Part shown: piece by piece, positions 22,573 through 34,028 of the stretch
Position numbering within the stretch: position 1 is the stretch's first letter
Layout: every line of letters starts with the position of its first letter
From: Gigaspora margarita
Lineage: Eukaryota; Glomeromycota; Glomeromycetes; Diversisporales; Gigasporaceae
Direction of reading: 5' to 3'
NCBI GenBank assembly: GCA_009809945.1
Contig: WTPW01000011.1
Coordinates: 211,597-275,596, forward strand
Length of the DNA: 64,000 nucleotides
The notes under the pieces: model-generated
What the model saw: only the letters and a program-made list of their open reading frames with translations
What the model was told of the DNA's origin: nothing
The model's database searches: none
Translations under genes and position numbers: made by a program

Positions 22573-23516
22573 TTAAGTGTTTTAACTAACAAATAATAGA
22601 GAGGGATAACTATTAATATTCTTGTTGTAACATCTCAACCGTTGCTAAATTAAATAAAATATTAAGAGTTTTTTTTAAAAAAAAAGTTGACTAAGTCATT
22701 ACTAACCTTCCTTAAATGTTGCTAAAATTGAAACAAGAAGTTTAATTTTTTTCCAATCTTCCTCAGTAAGTATGTATTGGCATAAATTCAAATCGGTACA
22801 AGAGATAGTATCTAGCACAATTTGTAATACTAATGCACGAGTGCACATTTCATAGGTGGAGTTCCACTAAGTAGGAACATTAAGAATTGGCTTAATATCC
22901 TTATATTATGTATTGGACACAATATTTTTAACTTTTTACGATAGATTTTTGATCCTCTAATACCTTTGATTAATGCACGTAACTAAAAAATAATTAATTT
23001 ACCAAATGCATTTATTTGTCAAAAAAAACACAAATAAATAAACAACTATTTCTAATTCTTTTTCTATATCATTAAAAATACTTTGTACTGCAAGATTTAG
23101 GATATGAGCGAAGCATCGTACTGATTGTTGTTTATCATCAAATTGAATACTGGCTGATGAAATAGTCTTGTAAAAATCTATTATTAGAAGTCGCATTATC
23201 ACGCGTAATCGCTATTATTTTAGAAATAATTCCCATTGATTGGAGAAAGTTTTCCATAGCACTAGCTATTTCAGCACTCATATGTTGCCCATCCATATAA
23301 ATAAAATCAATTAAAAGATGTTTTATCGACTATGATGCGTCTAGGTAATTTATGGTAACTGACAAGAATGATTTGTTATTATTATCAGTCGCCCAAATGT
23401 TTGTTTTGATTGATATGTGCCCAGAAACTTCTTGAAGCTTTTTTCAAAGTCGTTCACATTCTTCTTCGAAATTCCTAGTTATGTGCCTTTTTATTGTATC
23501 TAATAACGGTGCTAAA

Positions 23517-23652
23517 AAAAAAAAATAAATTAAATTAAAAATTAAAAAAAAACAAAAAAAAATAAATTAAAAATTAAAAAATAAATTAAAAATTAAAAAA
23601 TAAATTAAAATTAAAAAAAAATAAAAAAATATTAAAAATAAATAAATAAATA
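23517..23652. repeat. A-rich simple repeat in hAT
   Basis: AAATTAAAAATTAAAAAATA-type low-complexity sequence, probably an expanded poly-T tract of an intron or spacer in the transposase gene. It separates the BED segment from the catalytic part. Confidence 0.6.
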
Positions 23653-25060
23653 CCTATTGCTTGGGGTTCCAAATATGCGAATATTTCTCTAAGACCATTC
23701 ATCATCTTCAATTATGTGAAATGACCGGTTATGTTTAATAATCCATCGTTTAATAGGGTCAATAAATTTCTTAGAATCAAAGGGTTCATGACCTTGACCT
23801 GTAGCCTAACAATTTATATATAATATATTTCAAAAAGCTACAAGGTATACTATATGTACTTTTTTTTTTAACTTATGGCTTTGCTTTTAAGCATATCTAA
23901 AACAGATACATTTTGCAGTGGCTTTGTATTTGATTCATTTGATCCTTTTAATTCTGGTACCTTCTTTTTATATAGGCAAACGAGATATTTTCAGAGCTTA
24001 AAGTTGATCCATTCTTACGGATTTTAAAACTATTACTACAATGATCACATACTGTCATCAATACTATTAATCCTTCTTTATTTTTAATTTTTTTTCTTAA
24101 AATGGTTTTATACAAACAATTTATAAAATAAATACATTGGTATTACTATTTAATATAAAATTAATACAGTACTAAGTTTTGAATAAATTACTTATTAGTT
24201 GCATTAGTTTCAATTGAAGTTAATGATTCATTATCATCAAATTCATTTGAACCGGTCATATTTGTTGGCTCCTGAGTAGCATTGTTATTATAAAGTTCAT
24301 TATGAGGTTCATTGTGAGGTTCATCATAATGTTCGTCATAATATTCGTCATAAAATTCATCATAAGGTTCACTATATAGTTCATCACAAGTTTCTTTATA
24401 ACTGCCATTATATTTATTGCACTTGAGCTCGACATAATGTGTTGTCTTTATTTATGAAAAACAGGAGGCAATATAATAGGTAAAAAAAAATACTTTGGCT
24501 TTTAAAATCAGTAACGTAGTATGCCAATTCATGTAAAAAAAAAAAAAAAAAAAAAAAAGGTAAAGTAATCAACATGCAAGTGTGCTATTAAAAACCTTTT
24601 GCTCATGCAATTTATGCAGTAAAAAAAATTTTGCTTTATACAATTTTACTGTTAACATTCAGATCGAAAATAATTTTTTTTATAAACCGGATCAGTTCGG
24701 GTACTATCAGTCCGGGTCTCTCTCATGACCTGAATCCAGTCAGGTTCAAAAAATCATAGTTCGACCAGCTCACAAGGCTGGGTCAGGTTCAGGTCTTCAG
24801 TTCGGGTCTGAGAAACACTATTTGATCCCAAGTATCTTGGGATCCACTAGGCTGATTTTGATAATTTAACTACCATTAGAATCAAAAAAATGAGCTCTAT
24901 AACTTTTAACTAGGAACCAAAGAAGGTTGCTTATTAGTTTTAGGGATAGAATTATAGTAAATTTATAATATATTATATTAAATACTAAAAATAAAAATTT
25001 TTGTGTAACTATGGTAGAAATAGCAAAATACCATGTGGAAATAGGCATCCCCTAAAATAA

Positions 25061-25329
25061 ATAAACTTAATAATAAATTGTAAAACCTTGTGGAAACATA
25101 TAAAACATTTAAAAATTTGCAAAAAGCATGATTATATAAATATAATAATTATTAATTGCAGAATTGATATTATATTAGATATATATTGATTAACCAGATG
25201 TATATCAATTACTATCACTATCGATAATAATCAGCAGGAGTATTGATTATCGATATATATCTTACCGGTTAGTAATCGATATATATCTATATATAAAATT
25301 TGCTGATATTGCCTCAAATTCTAATATAA
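25061..25329. other. AT-rich gap with ATCGATATATAT palindromes
   Basis: No gene. Repeated words ATCGATATATATCT and TTGATTATCGATATATATC (25195-25300) form small palindromes like those at 17995 and 38590. It ends at the 5' LTR. Confidence 0.45.
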
Positions 25330-25843
25330 TGTTATAGAATAGGTCTCTTAATTCTAATCGCTAGAAGATTCTAAGTGTTCCTATTACTTTATAGTTTTAT
25401 TGTTTGTTTTATTGTTTTATCACTTTATTGGTTTATTACTTTATTACTTTATTGAATTATAGTTTTATAGTTTTATTGTTTTTTTTAGTTTTATTACTTT
25501 GCTTTATTGTTTTATTGTTTTATTACTTTATTGTTTTATTACTTTTCAAAAGATATATAAACCCTAGTTTTCTACCCTTCTGTACAATAGACTCAGATTC
25601 CCCTCTCCTNTCCTAATGTTTACAAATAAATATCCTCTCTATATTATATTATATTATTATTAATAAAATATATCTTATTCCAATAAATATTCTCTTGCTC
25701 TTTGATAAATATATATTGAACTGCTCTAGTGAAGTAATATTCCACTTGCACACCGCTTCATATCTTCTCTGACCTTTACAAGATCCCTGTCGCTGTGTGT
25801 TGTGTTGCAAGTACTATATTGAAGGCAATAGTCGCTTGTAACA
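25330..25843 (+). repeat. 5' LTR
   Basis: 514 bp. A TATA box, GATATATAAACCC (25552 on), with the pyrimidine-rich start region CTACCCTTCTGTACAATAG after it marks the likely transcription start. It begins with repeated TTTTATTGTTTTATTAC words. It differs from the 3' LTR at roughly ten bases, mostly transitions, plus two small indels, suggesting relatively recent insertion. Confidence 0.93.
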
Positions 25844-25865
25844 TTTTGGTGTTTCGTGGCGGATA
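25844..25865 (+). other. Putative primer binding site
   Basis: TTTTGGTGTTTCGTGGCGG directly follows the LTR. TGG three bases after the LTR end is where a tRNA 3' CCA would pair. I cannot name the priming tRNA. Confidence 0.45.
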
Positions 25866-26262
25866 TCATTAAAAACAGCCGGAACCCATAGGACCCTCCC
25901 CTCTTCTACCTGCAAGGATATTTCTCTCGCGTCTTTTCTCTTCTTATTAAAGTTATTATTTTTGGTTTACCTGTCGAATTGAAAAAGATTCGTTCAGAAG
26001 GGCATACTTGAAGCCTCTTGCTTTTGTAGCACTGGTATTTTCTATTGAATTGAAAAAGATTCATTCAGAAGGGCATACTTGAAGCCTCTGCTTTTGTAGC
26101 ACTTTTATTGTTTAGTTATTTGTTATTAGTTATTTTCTTTTAGACCCAGTTTGAAATTTTCTTACCTTTTCTTAGTATATTCTAGACACCTTAGTATCTA
26201 AACCCTTTTTCTCTTTTCTTTTAAGTCAAAATTCTAAATTGTTTATCTCTTAGACCTTTTAT

Positions 26263-28620
26263 ATGAGTAGAGCTTACCAAATACATTTAGAACAAGTTGA
26301 AGCACACGACGTCCACCATCCTTCTCCTCTTGCCACCAAAGTTATACAAGTCACTAATCCTGATCTATCTTGTACTATCTGCTTTCCATCTACTGTCTAC
26401 CATAGCCAATTTCGCCGTTTTTGGTTACAATACCAACCTGCTTATTCTGCCACTAGCTATACTCAACAAACTATTGGTGCCCATTTTGAACTTTGCCAAC
26501 CTAGTGCAAATTATAATATTGTTAGAGCTGCTGCTAGAGACATAGTTTTTAGTTGTCGATATAATAATTCTGACCTTAATCCTACAAGAATTATTACTGC
26601 TCTCCTTCATCATTATACTCGTTTTACTCTTCTTCCTATCTTACCTAATAACTTTGAAGCCACTACTTTCGATCTTTATATTGAGGGACCTACTCAATCT
26701 ACTCCTTTTTAAACCCGCCCTGATAATCCTCTTGCAAATCTTCCTGTTAGCCAAATTTACCAAGAGAATAACCAAGATCTTGAATTTAGTATCTCTCCCA
26801 TACCACAATCTATCTTTACCCTTGCCTCTGAAGGCCTTGATAATTTAGCCAGACCCTCTTATTCTTCTACCTTACCTCCTTATGATGAAAACACTACCCA
26901 AGTCCAATTTTCTCCTTGTATTCCACTTCCTTCTTCACCCCTTACTACTATCCAACTTGACCAACTTCTTACTTGACCTAATACTCCACCTCCTAATCCA
27001 CTACCAAGATTTCTTCAAAATCTTAATCCTGCACAATATTTTCGATGAACTCCTCTACCAGTAACTACCCAATTACCAGTTGTAAATGAACTATACCAAG
27101 CTAATACAACTCCTAATACTACTTCTTTAACTACACCTTCTTTACAAGTCCAACATCAAATCTATCTTCCCCAAGTTGAAATTATCGGACCTCATATAGT
27201 TGGAGCTTACCCTAACCCAACTGTTGCTAACCCTGAAGCCTTAGAAGAAGTAAATTTAGAAGTAAATTTACCAGAACAAGAAAACCTCAATGAAGAATTA
27301 GTTGAATCAGAAGAAGAAATATCAGAAAAAGAAGCATCAGAAGAAGAACCAGAAGAACTTAATCAAGAAGAATTAGTTGAAACAGAAGAAGAACCTGAAG
27401 AACCTGACCAGGAAGAACTTATATTTTCAGATTCAGAATCAGATGCTACTGTAGAAGACCCAGAACCTGAAGAAGCTATGGCCAATGACGCTTTAAATGC
27501 TGCTGCTGATGCTATGAATGCACTCGCCCAAGCTATGGGATGAGGCGGTGAAAAATCTCTTCTCAAAATTGATTTCTATCGAGGTGATGGAAACCAAGAC
27601 CCTATAACCTGGATAGAAGAATTCGAATGTGCTGCTAAAGCTAACCACTGGAGCCCTGCTCGCCAACTAGAACTTGCCTTGCTTATATGAAGGATAATGC
27701 CCAAGAATGGTTTACTAGTCTTGAGGCACCCCAACTGTTTTTCATAACAATGATCATAGGAATGATAATGTTGTTAGTTTTACCCATATTTTCAAAAAAA
27801 AATTTAGCACTACCAAACAAAAGCCACTTGGCAAAAACAACGCTTTGAAATTAAACAAGGCACAGACACTGTTGATACCTACATTAGCCACTTTAAACGA
27901 CTCAGAGGAAGAGTAAACCCAAGAGAAGTTTTCCTTGTTTCAGTGATGATCCAATTCTTTATTCAAGGACTGCGCCCAGAATATGCTATGAACGTCCAAG
28001 CTGTTGAACCTGAAACCTTGGATGATGCAATTGCCGAAGCACGCAAATGGGAAACAGGCCGTATAATAACCTCTGACCATAATGCAAATGATACTAACAA
28101 GGCTATAGAACGCCTTACAGAACAAATTGCAAGCTTAGTATCAATCTTGCCGAAAAACAAGCTGCACCTACTCCTACTCCTGCCTATTACTCTGACCAAA
28201 ATAAGGACCGACCCCAGCAAGGAGCCACTAATGCCACCTTTTACTATTGTGGACAAAAAGGACATTTTATCCGAAATTGTCATGCCCGGTTCCAAGATAA
28301 CAAAAGGGACAACCAAGGATACCAATCCCGAGGTCGAAGTAATAATTACTCTTCTAGAAATAACCAGTCCTATAATAGATCCAGATCTCAAAATCGAAGC
28401 AGATCCAGGGACCGAAACTATAATAATAACCGCTCTGGATATGACCGAGCCCGAAGCCGAAGTCAATCACGTGATAGAAATAGAAATGACTAGAATTACT
28501 GATCCTCTGACTGATCCAGATCCAGGAATCGCTCTTCTACTCCTTATCCCCGTGATGTATATACTATCGATACTACAAATGATTATACTTACGAGCAGTT
28601 TGAAACTTTTCTAGTAAATG
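26263..28620 (+). pseudogene. gypsy gag (capsid/nucleocapsid), broken
   Basis: The start MSRAYQIHLEQVEAHDVHH at 26263 is the first ATG after the leader. One frame (with stops at 26713, 26974, 27046, 27541) runs through a Pro/Thr-rich part and a very acidic stretch (EEEISEKEASEEEPEE, 27240-27480), then the gag core FYRGDGNQDPITWIEEFE (about 27570), RLRGRVNPREV and FIQGLRPEYAMNVQ (27900-27990). A frame change near 28145 leads to the zinc knuckle YYCGQKGHFIRNC (about 28225-28270), whose first Cys reads Phe, and an Arg/Ser-rich tail. Role: virus-like particle capsid and RNA binding. The long acidic N-terminal extension is unusual. Confidence 0.82.
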
Positions 28621-28622
28621 AA

Positions 28623-29498
28623 TCTATACGTACTGCTCTTGCTAGTTACTTGACTCAGGAATCAAAACCAACTCAGATCCAGACCCCAACCTATACCACT
28701 CCTGTTAAATGGAATATCAAACTTCAAGGAAAACCTTATCATGCTGTAATCGATAGTGGGGCTGCTATTAGTATGATCTCTCACCAAGTCATACAAGAAC
28801 TTGGATTAAAAATTGAAGCCCCTTCTACTAGCCTTATAGTTTCTGCTGCTGGATCCTCAGTTCGCCCTCTTGGAATCATTAAAAATCTTCCAATAGAAAT
28901 TGAAGGAACTACTATTCCTCTGGACGTAGAAGTTATGAATGCCACTTCTTATTCATTACTTTTAGGCAATGACTAGTCACAAAAAGTAGATGCAAGCTAC
29001 AATTAGAAAAATAAAGCTTATACTCTTCAATGGAACAAGAAAAAGATTCATATACCTACCTCCTATAAAAATAACCAACCCTTACCTGCCCAACCTACTC
29101 TCACTGATGAAAAGGATTTGGAAAAAATTGAACAAGAATATCTTAGTCCAAAAGAAGTCTATATAGTAGATATAGAACCAAATACCTAGACCACTATTAC
29201 TCGCAGACCCAGACCCAGTGCATCCTTCTCTAACCAGAAATGTGGACACTGCTACTCCTACAATCACCTATATGCTGACTGTCCCAACAATGAGTATTAC
29301 CGATATCATCGATATGAACACCTTGATGCTCATTGCCCTAGGCAGGCCCCTAAATGTAATATTTGTAAAACCTGTTCTCAACCAGGACATTTATATAAAG
29401 ACTGTCCAGAAAACTACTGCTATCAATGTGGACAATATGGGCATATCGGAGCCATCTGTCCTCAAATAACCCAGAAATTAGAAAATCAAAAGATTTGA
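28623..29498 (+). pseudogene. gypsy protease plus zinc-knuckle array
   Basis: 28650-28976 holds an aspartic protease: HAVIDSGAAISMIS carries the D-S-G active site and SYSLLLGND closes it (the next codon region has a stop at 28974). In the same frame, 29239-29470 encodes a tandem of four zinc-knuckle-like modules: CGHCYSYNHLYADC, YYRYHRYEHLDAHC (Cys-depleted), CKTCSQPGHLYKDC and CYQCGQYGHIGAIC. Three are perfect C-x2-C-x4-H-x4-C. Knuckles downstream of the protease, instead of only in gag, are not the standard gypsy layout. A TGA ends the frame at about 29498. Confidence 0.78.
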
Positions 29499-30670
29499 AT
29501 GTGGTTGTAACCCCCAGGCTGTAAATGCTCAACACCTTCCTCATTATACCTGACTACAAACCAACCACTGCTGCAAATGTAAGGTACCTAAGAAACCAGA
29601 AGAGATTAGACCCTTGGACCAAACCATGGTATGCAATGGATGTTGGATTGATTTCCATCATGATTTAGATCTTGATGACCCCCGAAGTATTGAATTCTTC
29701 ACCAATGGTGAAGACAGAGGAACACTGACTGAATGTAAACTTTGCAAGAAACAAGGAATTAGATCCAAGATGATTAAACTCAATTCTAATCGAGAGGATG
29801 TTTGATTTTGTGACCTTGAACACCTCTATGCTTATAAGGCTGCCCAGGATGTTGAATACAACCCCAATTACAACCTCTGGACCCAAGTATGTCATTATAC
29901 AGAATCTTTCAGGAATGCCGGACACAGCTATGACCTCAACCAAAGCTGAATTTTTCATTTAGCCCAGATCCAGATTGGTGAAAGCAATGAAGACCTTGCC
30001 CATGCTTTTGAACCCCAATATGATGACTATTCTAACCAAGGTTATACTTACGATGAAGTAAATGTTATCATGAGAGCCACTCATGTAGAATTAACAGAAA
30101 CAGAAGAACAAACATTACAAAGAATTCTTGCTGAATCCTTTGACATGAGTCATCCTGATTTTGATAAAAGAAGAGCCATGGAAAATTTACGAAGAAACTT
30201 TGCAGGAACTACAGGCCTTTGTGAATCCTGTACCATGGTCAAAACAAATGATGAACTTTAACAATATGAAAATTTGTGCAAGGAATGCTATGAAGAAGCT
30301 CACCCTCTCCCAGATCCAGAAACAAAAATCCTTCCTCCTTCTATTCCCTCTGTACCTGAAGTATCTGACCTAAATGAATCAACTACACTTCCTATAATAG
30401 AGTTACCTATTGTTGCACCCATCAAAACTGCCTCGCCTGTTCTGGAATCAGCTGAACTGATTCAACTCTTGCAGGAACAGATTCGACAACAAGCTCAAAT
30501 TATTACTCTTCTTCAAGAACAAGCCAAAACTGTTGAGCACCAGGAACAGACAATTAAGACTTTGCAGGACTGAATTCACTATTTTGAAAACTTTCATCAT
30601 CGATTAAAGGACTTGTATACTGAGTCTACTGTCCCTATACCCAAGTCTAGCAACCAGAGTACTCAAAATT
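29499..30670 (+). pseudogene. gypsy Cys-rich / coiled-coil insert before RT
   Basis: In a shifted frame: CCKCKVPKKPEE, MVCNGCWIDFHHD and LTECKLCKKQGIRSKM (29565-29780), then after stops LCESCTMVKTNDEL and LCKECYEEAHPLPDP (30220-30310). These are paired CxxC motifs resembling treble-clef or small zinc-binding modules. From 30440 to 30570, ELIQLLQEQIRQQAQIITLL followed by Gln/Glu-rich heptads predicts a coiled coil. I do not recognise this module. It lies where gypsy elements normally have only a short linker between protease and RT. It is interrupted by TGA at 29803, 29947 and 30571 and a TAA at 30259. Confidence 0.7.
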
Positions 30671-30671
30671 T

Positions 30672-31594
30672 TTGAGTTATCCTGAGCATGATCGAAAACT
30701 ATACGACGACACAGACAATAATAGACCCAGAAACATTCGAGAAATATATATGACTCAGGAAATTAACCCAAAAGTAGGACCCCTCACTACTGACCAAGGA
30801 GCCCAGTTTAGACAATTGCTTCTTGAATTTGCAGACCTCTTTGCAAAAGATATGACCCAACTAGGTAAAACTGACCTAGTTGTTCATCGAATATTTACTG
30901 ATGACGGACCACCTATTAGCTCATAACCCTATATGGTACCTCTCACCGAACAAACATTTATAAATGAAGAAGTACAACGAATGTTAGAAAATAAATTAAT
31001 TAGAGAGTCCTCTAGTCCTTGGGCCTCTCCTGTTGTACTTGTAAACAAGAAAAATGGAAAGAAAAGATTTTGTGTAGATTATCGAAAACTTAACAATGTT
31101 ACCAAGAAAGATCAATACCCCCTATCTCGAATTGATGAAATGCTCGATTTCCTCGCCGGAGCCACTTACTTTCCACTTTAGATCTTATGAGTGGATATTG
31201 GCAAGTAAAAGTACACCCAGAAGATAGAGAGAAAACTGCTTTTATAACCAGATACGGAACCTATAAATTCAATGTCATGCCTTTTGGATTGTGTAATGCC
31301 CCTGCTACCTTTCAATACCTCATGAACCAGGTTTATAAAGGTATAGCCTACAAGTATGTTGTGGTATATTTGGATGATACCAATGTCTTCTCTTGCACCT
31401 TTGATGAGCATATTAAACACCTACAAGAAGTCTTTACCAGAATTCGAAAAGCTGGATTAAAGTTGAATATAGAAAAATGTAATTTTTGGATGAAACGATT
31501 ACCTTTTCTAGGACATATCATAGAAAAAAAGGAATCTCCCCAGACCCAGACAAGAAAATTGCTGTACAAAATATCCAACCTCCCCAAAATATAA
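30672..31594 (+). pseudogene. gypsy reverse transcriptase
   Basis: Motifs in order: LLLEFADLFAKD, IRESSSPWASPVVLVNKKNG, FCVDYRKLNNVTKKDQYPL, then (shifted frame from 31187) LDLMSGYWQVKVHPEDREKT (first catalytic Asp), FGLCNAPATFQYLMN, VVVYLDDTNVFS (YLDD catalytic pair) and [18 protein letters not shown]. The catalytic residues are intact. A stop at 30925, a frame change near 31170 and a frame change near 31535 break the chain. Confidence 0.92.
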
Positions 31595-32194
31595 CCCAAT
31601 TACGATCATTTTTGGGACTCGCTAGATACTATAGATGATTCATCAAACATCTCTTCTATTGCTCACTCACTCAACCAGTTATTGCATAAGGACAATGCAT
31701 ATGAATGGAATATAAAATGTCAAAAGGCTTTTGATGAATTAAAACACCGGCTGACTACTGCCCCTATCCTTGTCTACCCAAACTATAGAAAAGAATTTAT
31801 TCTTGCCGCAGATGCATTCTATGAAGGATTTGGAGCCACTTTAAGCTAACTCTCTGATGATAAAAAGGAACACCCAATTGCCTATGCTAGTAAAAGTTTG
31901 AAAAAGGAAGAAGTGAATTATGGAGCTACTGAACTAGAATGTGCTGCCATTGTATGGGCCATTGAACATTTCCATAAATATTTTGGTACAAGTCACTTTA
32001 CCTTAGTCACAGACCACTCNGCTCTCAAATGGCTAAAGTCATCCCAACCTAAAGGACGTTTAGGTCGTTGGATCATGAAACTCCAACCCTATCATTTTAC
32101 TATTATACACAAACCCGGAAGAATCCATTCAAATGTTGATGCTCTTTCTAGACTACCGATCCAGACACACCCTCGTACTATTAACCCCACATGA
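31595..32194 (+). pseudogene. gypsy RNase H
   Basis: Starts with the RT connection region ([12 protein letters not shown] then TGA at 31636, where gypsy RTs have Arg). FILAADAFYEGFGATLS is the first Asp segment. ELECAAIVWAIEHFHKYFG holds the Glu, TLVTDHXALKWL the second Asp (X from one N), and IHKPGRIHSNVDALSRL the closing Asp. Its order after RT is normal for Ty3/gypsy. Confidence 0.88.
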
Positions 32195-33477
32195 ATTTAG
32201 ACCAATACCAAAACCTAATAGAGTATTTAGAATCAGACACTCACTCCCTTAACTTAACGGACAATGAACAAAGGACAATTATTAACCAATCTAGACGATA
32301 TGAAGTGAAAAATAAATTATTATACAAAAAGAATAGAAAAGACCCAGACAAACCTATTTGAGTAATTAAATGGACTGAAGTTGAACCAATATTGTACATG
32401 ATGCATAGTCATCCTACTGCTGGACATTTAGGAACGGATGCTATGTATTATAAGATATCTGAACGATATTATTGGGACCAAATGTATAGGGATGTGCAGA
32501 ACTATGTTTGCTCCTGTGAAATATGTCAAAAATGAGGAAAAAGTAAAAGAAAGGAACCCCTCCACCCTATCCAAGTTGGAAGAGCCTTTGAGCGTGTAGG
32601 AATAGATTTAGTTGGATCTCTCCCTATAACTCCAAGAAATAACCGTTATATTATTGTTGCTACTGATTACCTTACCCGCTGGCCAAAAGCCAAAGCTGTA
32701 CCAGATGCAGGTGCAGAAACCTTAGCCAAGTTTATTTTTGAAGAAATTGTTTGTAGACATGGAGTACCTAAGATGATACTCTCAGATAATGGAAAGAATT
32801 TTGTTAGTGAAATTGTGAGAATACTATGTGAAAAGTTCTTGATAAAAAATATATTTTCTTCACCCTATCACCCCCAAACCAATGGAATGGTTGAAAGATT
32901 AAACAGAACTCTTTGTAACTCACTTGCAAAAGTTACAGAAAAAGACACAGAATGGGATACTCACATACCTGCCGTACTATTCGCATATAGGACCAAACAA
33001 CATGCAACAACAGGATACACCCCTTTTCATTTGGTATATGGTCGACAAGCTATTTTACCAATTGAAACTGTTATCCCTATAGACCCTACTGATCCGGATG
33101 ATGAAATCTCTCTAGAAGATAGTATTCTCCAATGAGCATTTGAATTAATTGAAGAATTACCCTATCACCATAGCAATGCCAGAGAAAATACANTTANNTC
33201 TCAAAAGAAACAGAANGTTAGATTTGATTCCAAGATACAGAAAGAAGAATTTGAAATTGGTGATAAAGTTTGGGTACAAAGAAAAGACATTGAAGCCTCT
33301 NGNTCTGNAAAATTTGAAGAGAAAAGAATAGGACCATTTATTGTTAAGGAAAAATTAAATAATGGCGCCTATAAACTGTGTACAATAGATGGGAAAACAT
33401 TAAAGCAGTACTACAATANTGATCGTCTTGTTAAGTACTACGAGAAACAGAATTGGCAACCAATGATTGTCATTTAG
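32195..33477 (+). pseudogene. gypsy integrase
   Basis: The HHCC zinc domain is complete: MMHSHPTAGHLG with H and H, then CSCEIC with C and C. The DDE core shows VGIDLVGSLP (D), ILSDNGKNF (D) and HPQTNGMVERLNRTL (E) with normal spacing. The C-terminal part (AYRTKQHATTGYTPF, YGRQAILPIE) follows, then a region with several N bases. The ORF ends at the TAG at 33475. TGA codons at 32359, 32533 and 33133 replace likely Arg codons; a frame change occurs between RNase H and integrase. Confidence 0.92.
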
Positions 33478-34028
33478 AATTTCCGGAGTGAAATTCTTAA
33501 AACAGATGGAAACACAGCCAGGCCCCTTAATTTACAATGTACAACAAACAAATTTTTTTAAGCCACCCCACCTTTGTTTAAAATTAGAAATAGAAGTAAT
33601 ATAATATTATATAAGAATCGGATTTTAGATTCGTGGAACGTTCGTCACTAAGAAAAGTCAGTCAATTTTGCTTCGTTTGAGTTGAAATTTTGACTGTATA
33701 CCCATCGTGATATTGCGCATCTTTTCTACTAAGCTTATCTTAATACGAAAACACTATGGGAACTCGCAAATCGACTTGACGGCATTTTTGATCGGCAAGG
33801 AAATATTTGGACATGTGACCCACGTTACGAATTTTTGATCACATGATGAACGTTGCGAACATAATAGATATTGCGAAACAATTTTATAGTTTGATTATTA
33901 TTTCTTTTGAATGTACAACAATATATATATTTTTTTAAACATAGCCCCTTTATTTCAGCATCACAATTTCTAAAAATACTCCTCCTTTTTCTCTCTTTTC
34001 TTCAAAGAACCAAACTTTAAATCTTAAA
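33478..34028. other. Gap between integrase and downstream ORF
   Basis: No ORF. Contains more CG dinucleotides than its surroundings (GATTCGTGGAACGTTCGTC, GTTACGAATTTTTGATCAC). It could hold a promoter or splice signals for the downstream ORF. Nothing specific is seen. Confidence 0.4.

Larger units (their letters stand above)
21880..24430 (-). pseudogene. hAT transposase, broken
   Basis: Read on the minus strand. The first exon-like stretch (24430-24190) is acidic with repeated YDE-x motifs and ends near TNATNK at a GT donor-like site. Then comes a BED-type zinc finger, CDHCSNSFKIRKNGSTL (about 24040-23990). The catalytic region has TDNNNKSFL (about 23390), IITRDNATSNN-like sequence (about 23215) and RCFAHILNLAVQ (23118-23083), the classic hAT C/H motif. 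Last is the hATC dimerisation domain (22060-21905): ILATSVPSEQMFSISGDIV and KRNQLDCKTVQEAM. Stops and frame changes separate these blocks; some could be introns but several are plain mutations. No intact protein is possible. Confidence 0.85.
21528..24820 (-). mobile_element. hAT transposon, 3.29 kb
   Basis: TTTGATCC at 21520-21527 and 24821-24828 is a perfect 8-bp target-site duplication. Terminal inverted repeats begin TAGTGTTCCTCACGAGC on the left and, reading in from the right, TAGTGTTTCTCAGACCCGAA. Both resemble the (C/T)AGTG hAT start. The transposase lies on the minus strand with BED, DDE-insertion and hATC segments. The element inserted into the right arm of the 20828-25052 element, so it is the younger of the two. 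Confidence 0.92.
20828..25052. mobile_element. Non-autonomous element hosting a nested hAT
   Basis: TAAAATAA stands at 20820-20827 and again at 25053-25060, a perfect 8-bp target-site duplication. The ends GGGGCTACTATTTCCACCAT and (reverse complement of the right) GGGGATGCCTATTTCCACAT open long inverted arms of about 280 bp containing TTAATTAAAAGTTGTAGAGC and GTGGATCCCAAGATACTTGG. Removing the nested hAT and one TSD copy leaves 924 bp, with no ORF. The 8-bp duplication suggests hAT-type mobilisation in trans. The arms share their core with elements at 7916 and 17540. Confidence 0.88.

Noticed and set aside
27363-28466. Minus-strand ORFs rich in Ser (27363-27566, 27963-28466)
   Set aside because: Mirror readings of the acidic and Arg/Ser-rich gag sequence on the plus strand.
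26263-33477. TGA reassigned to an amino acid (alternative code)
   Set aside because: TAA and TAG stops also interrupt the same frames, frameshifts are present, and other elements show mixed stops; decay is simpler.
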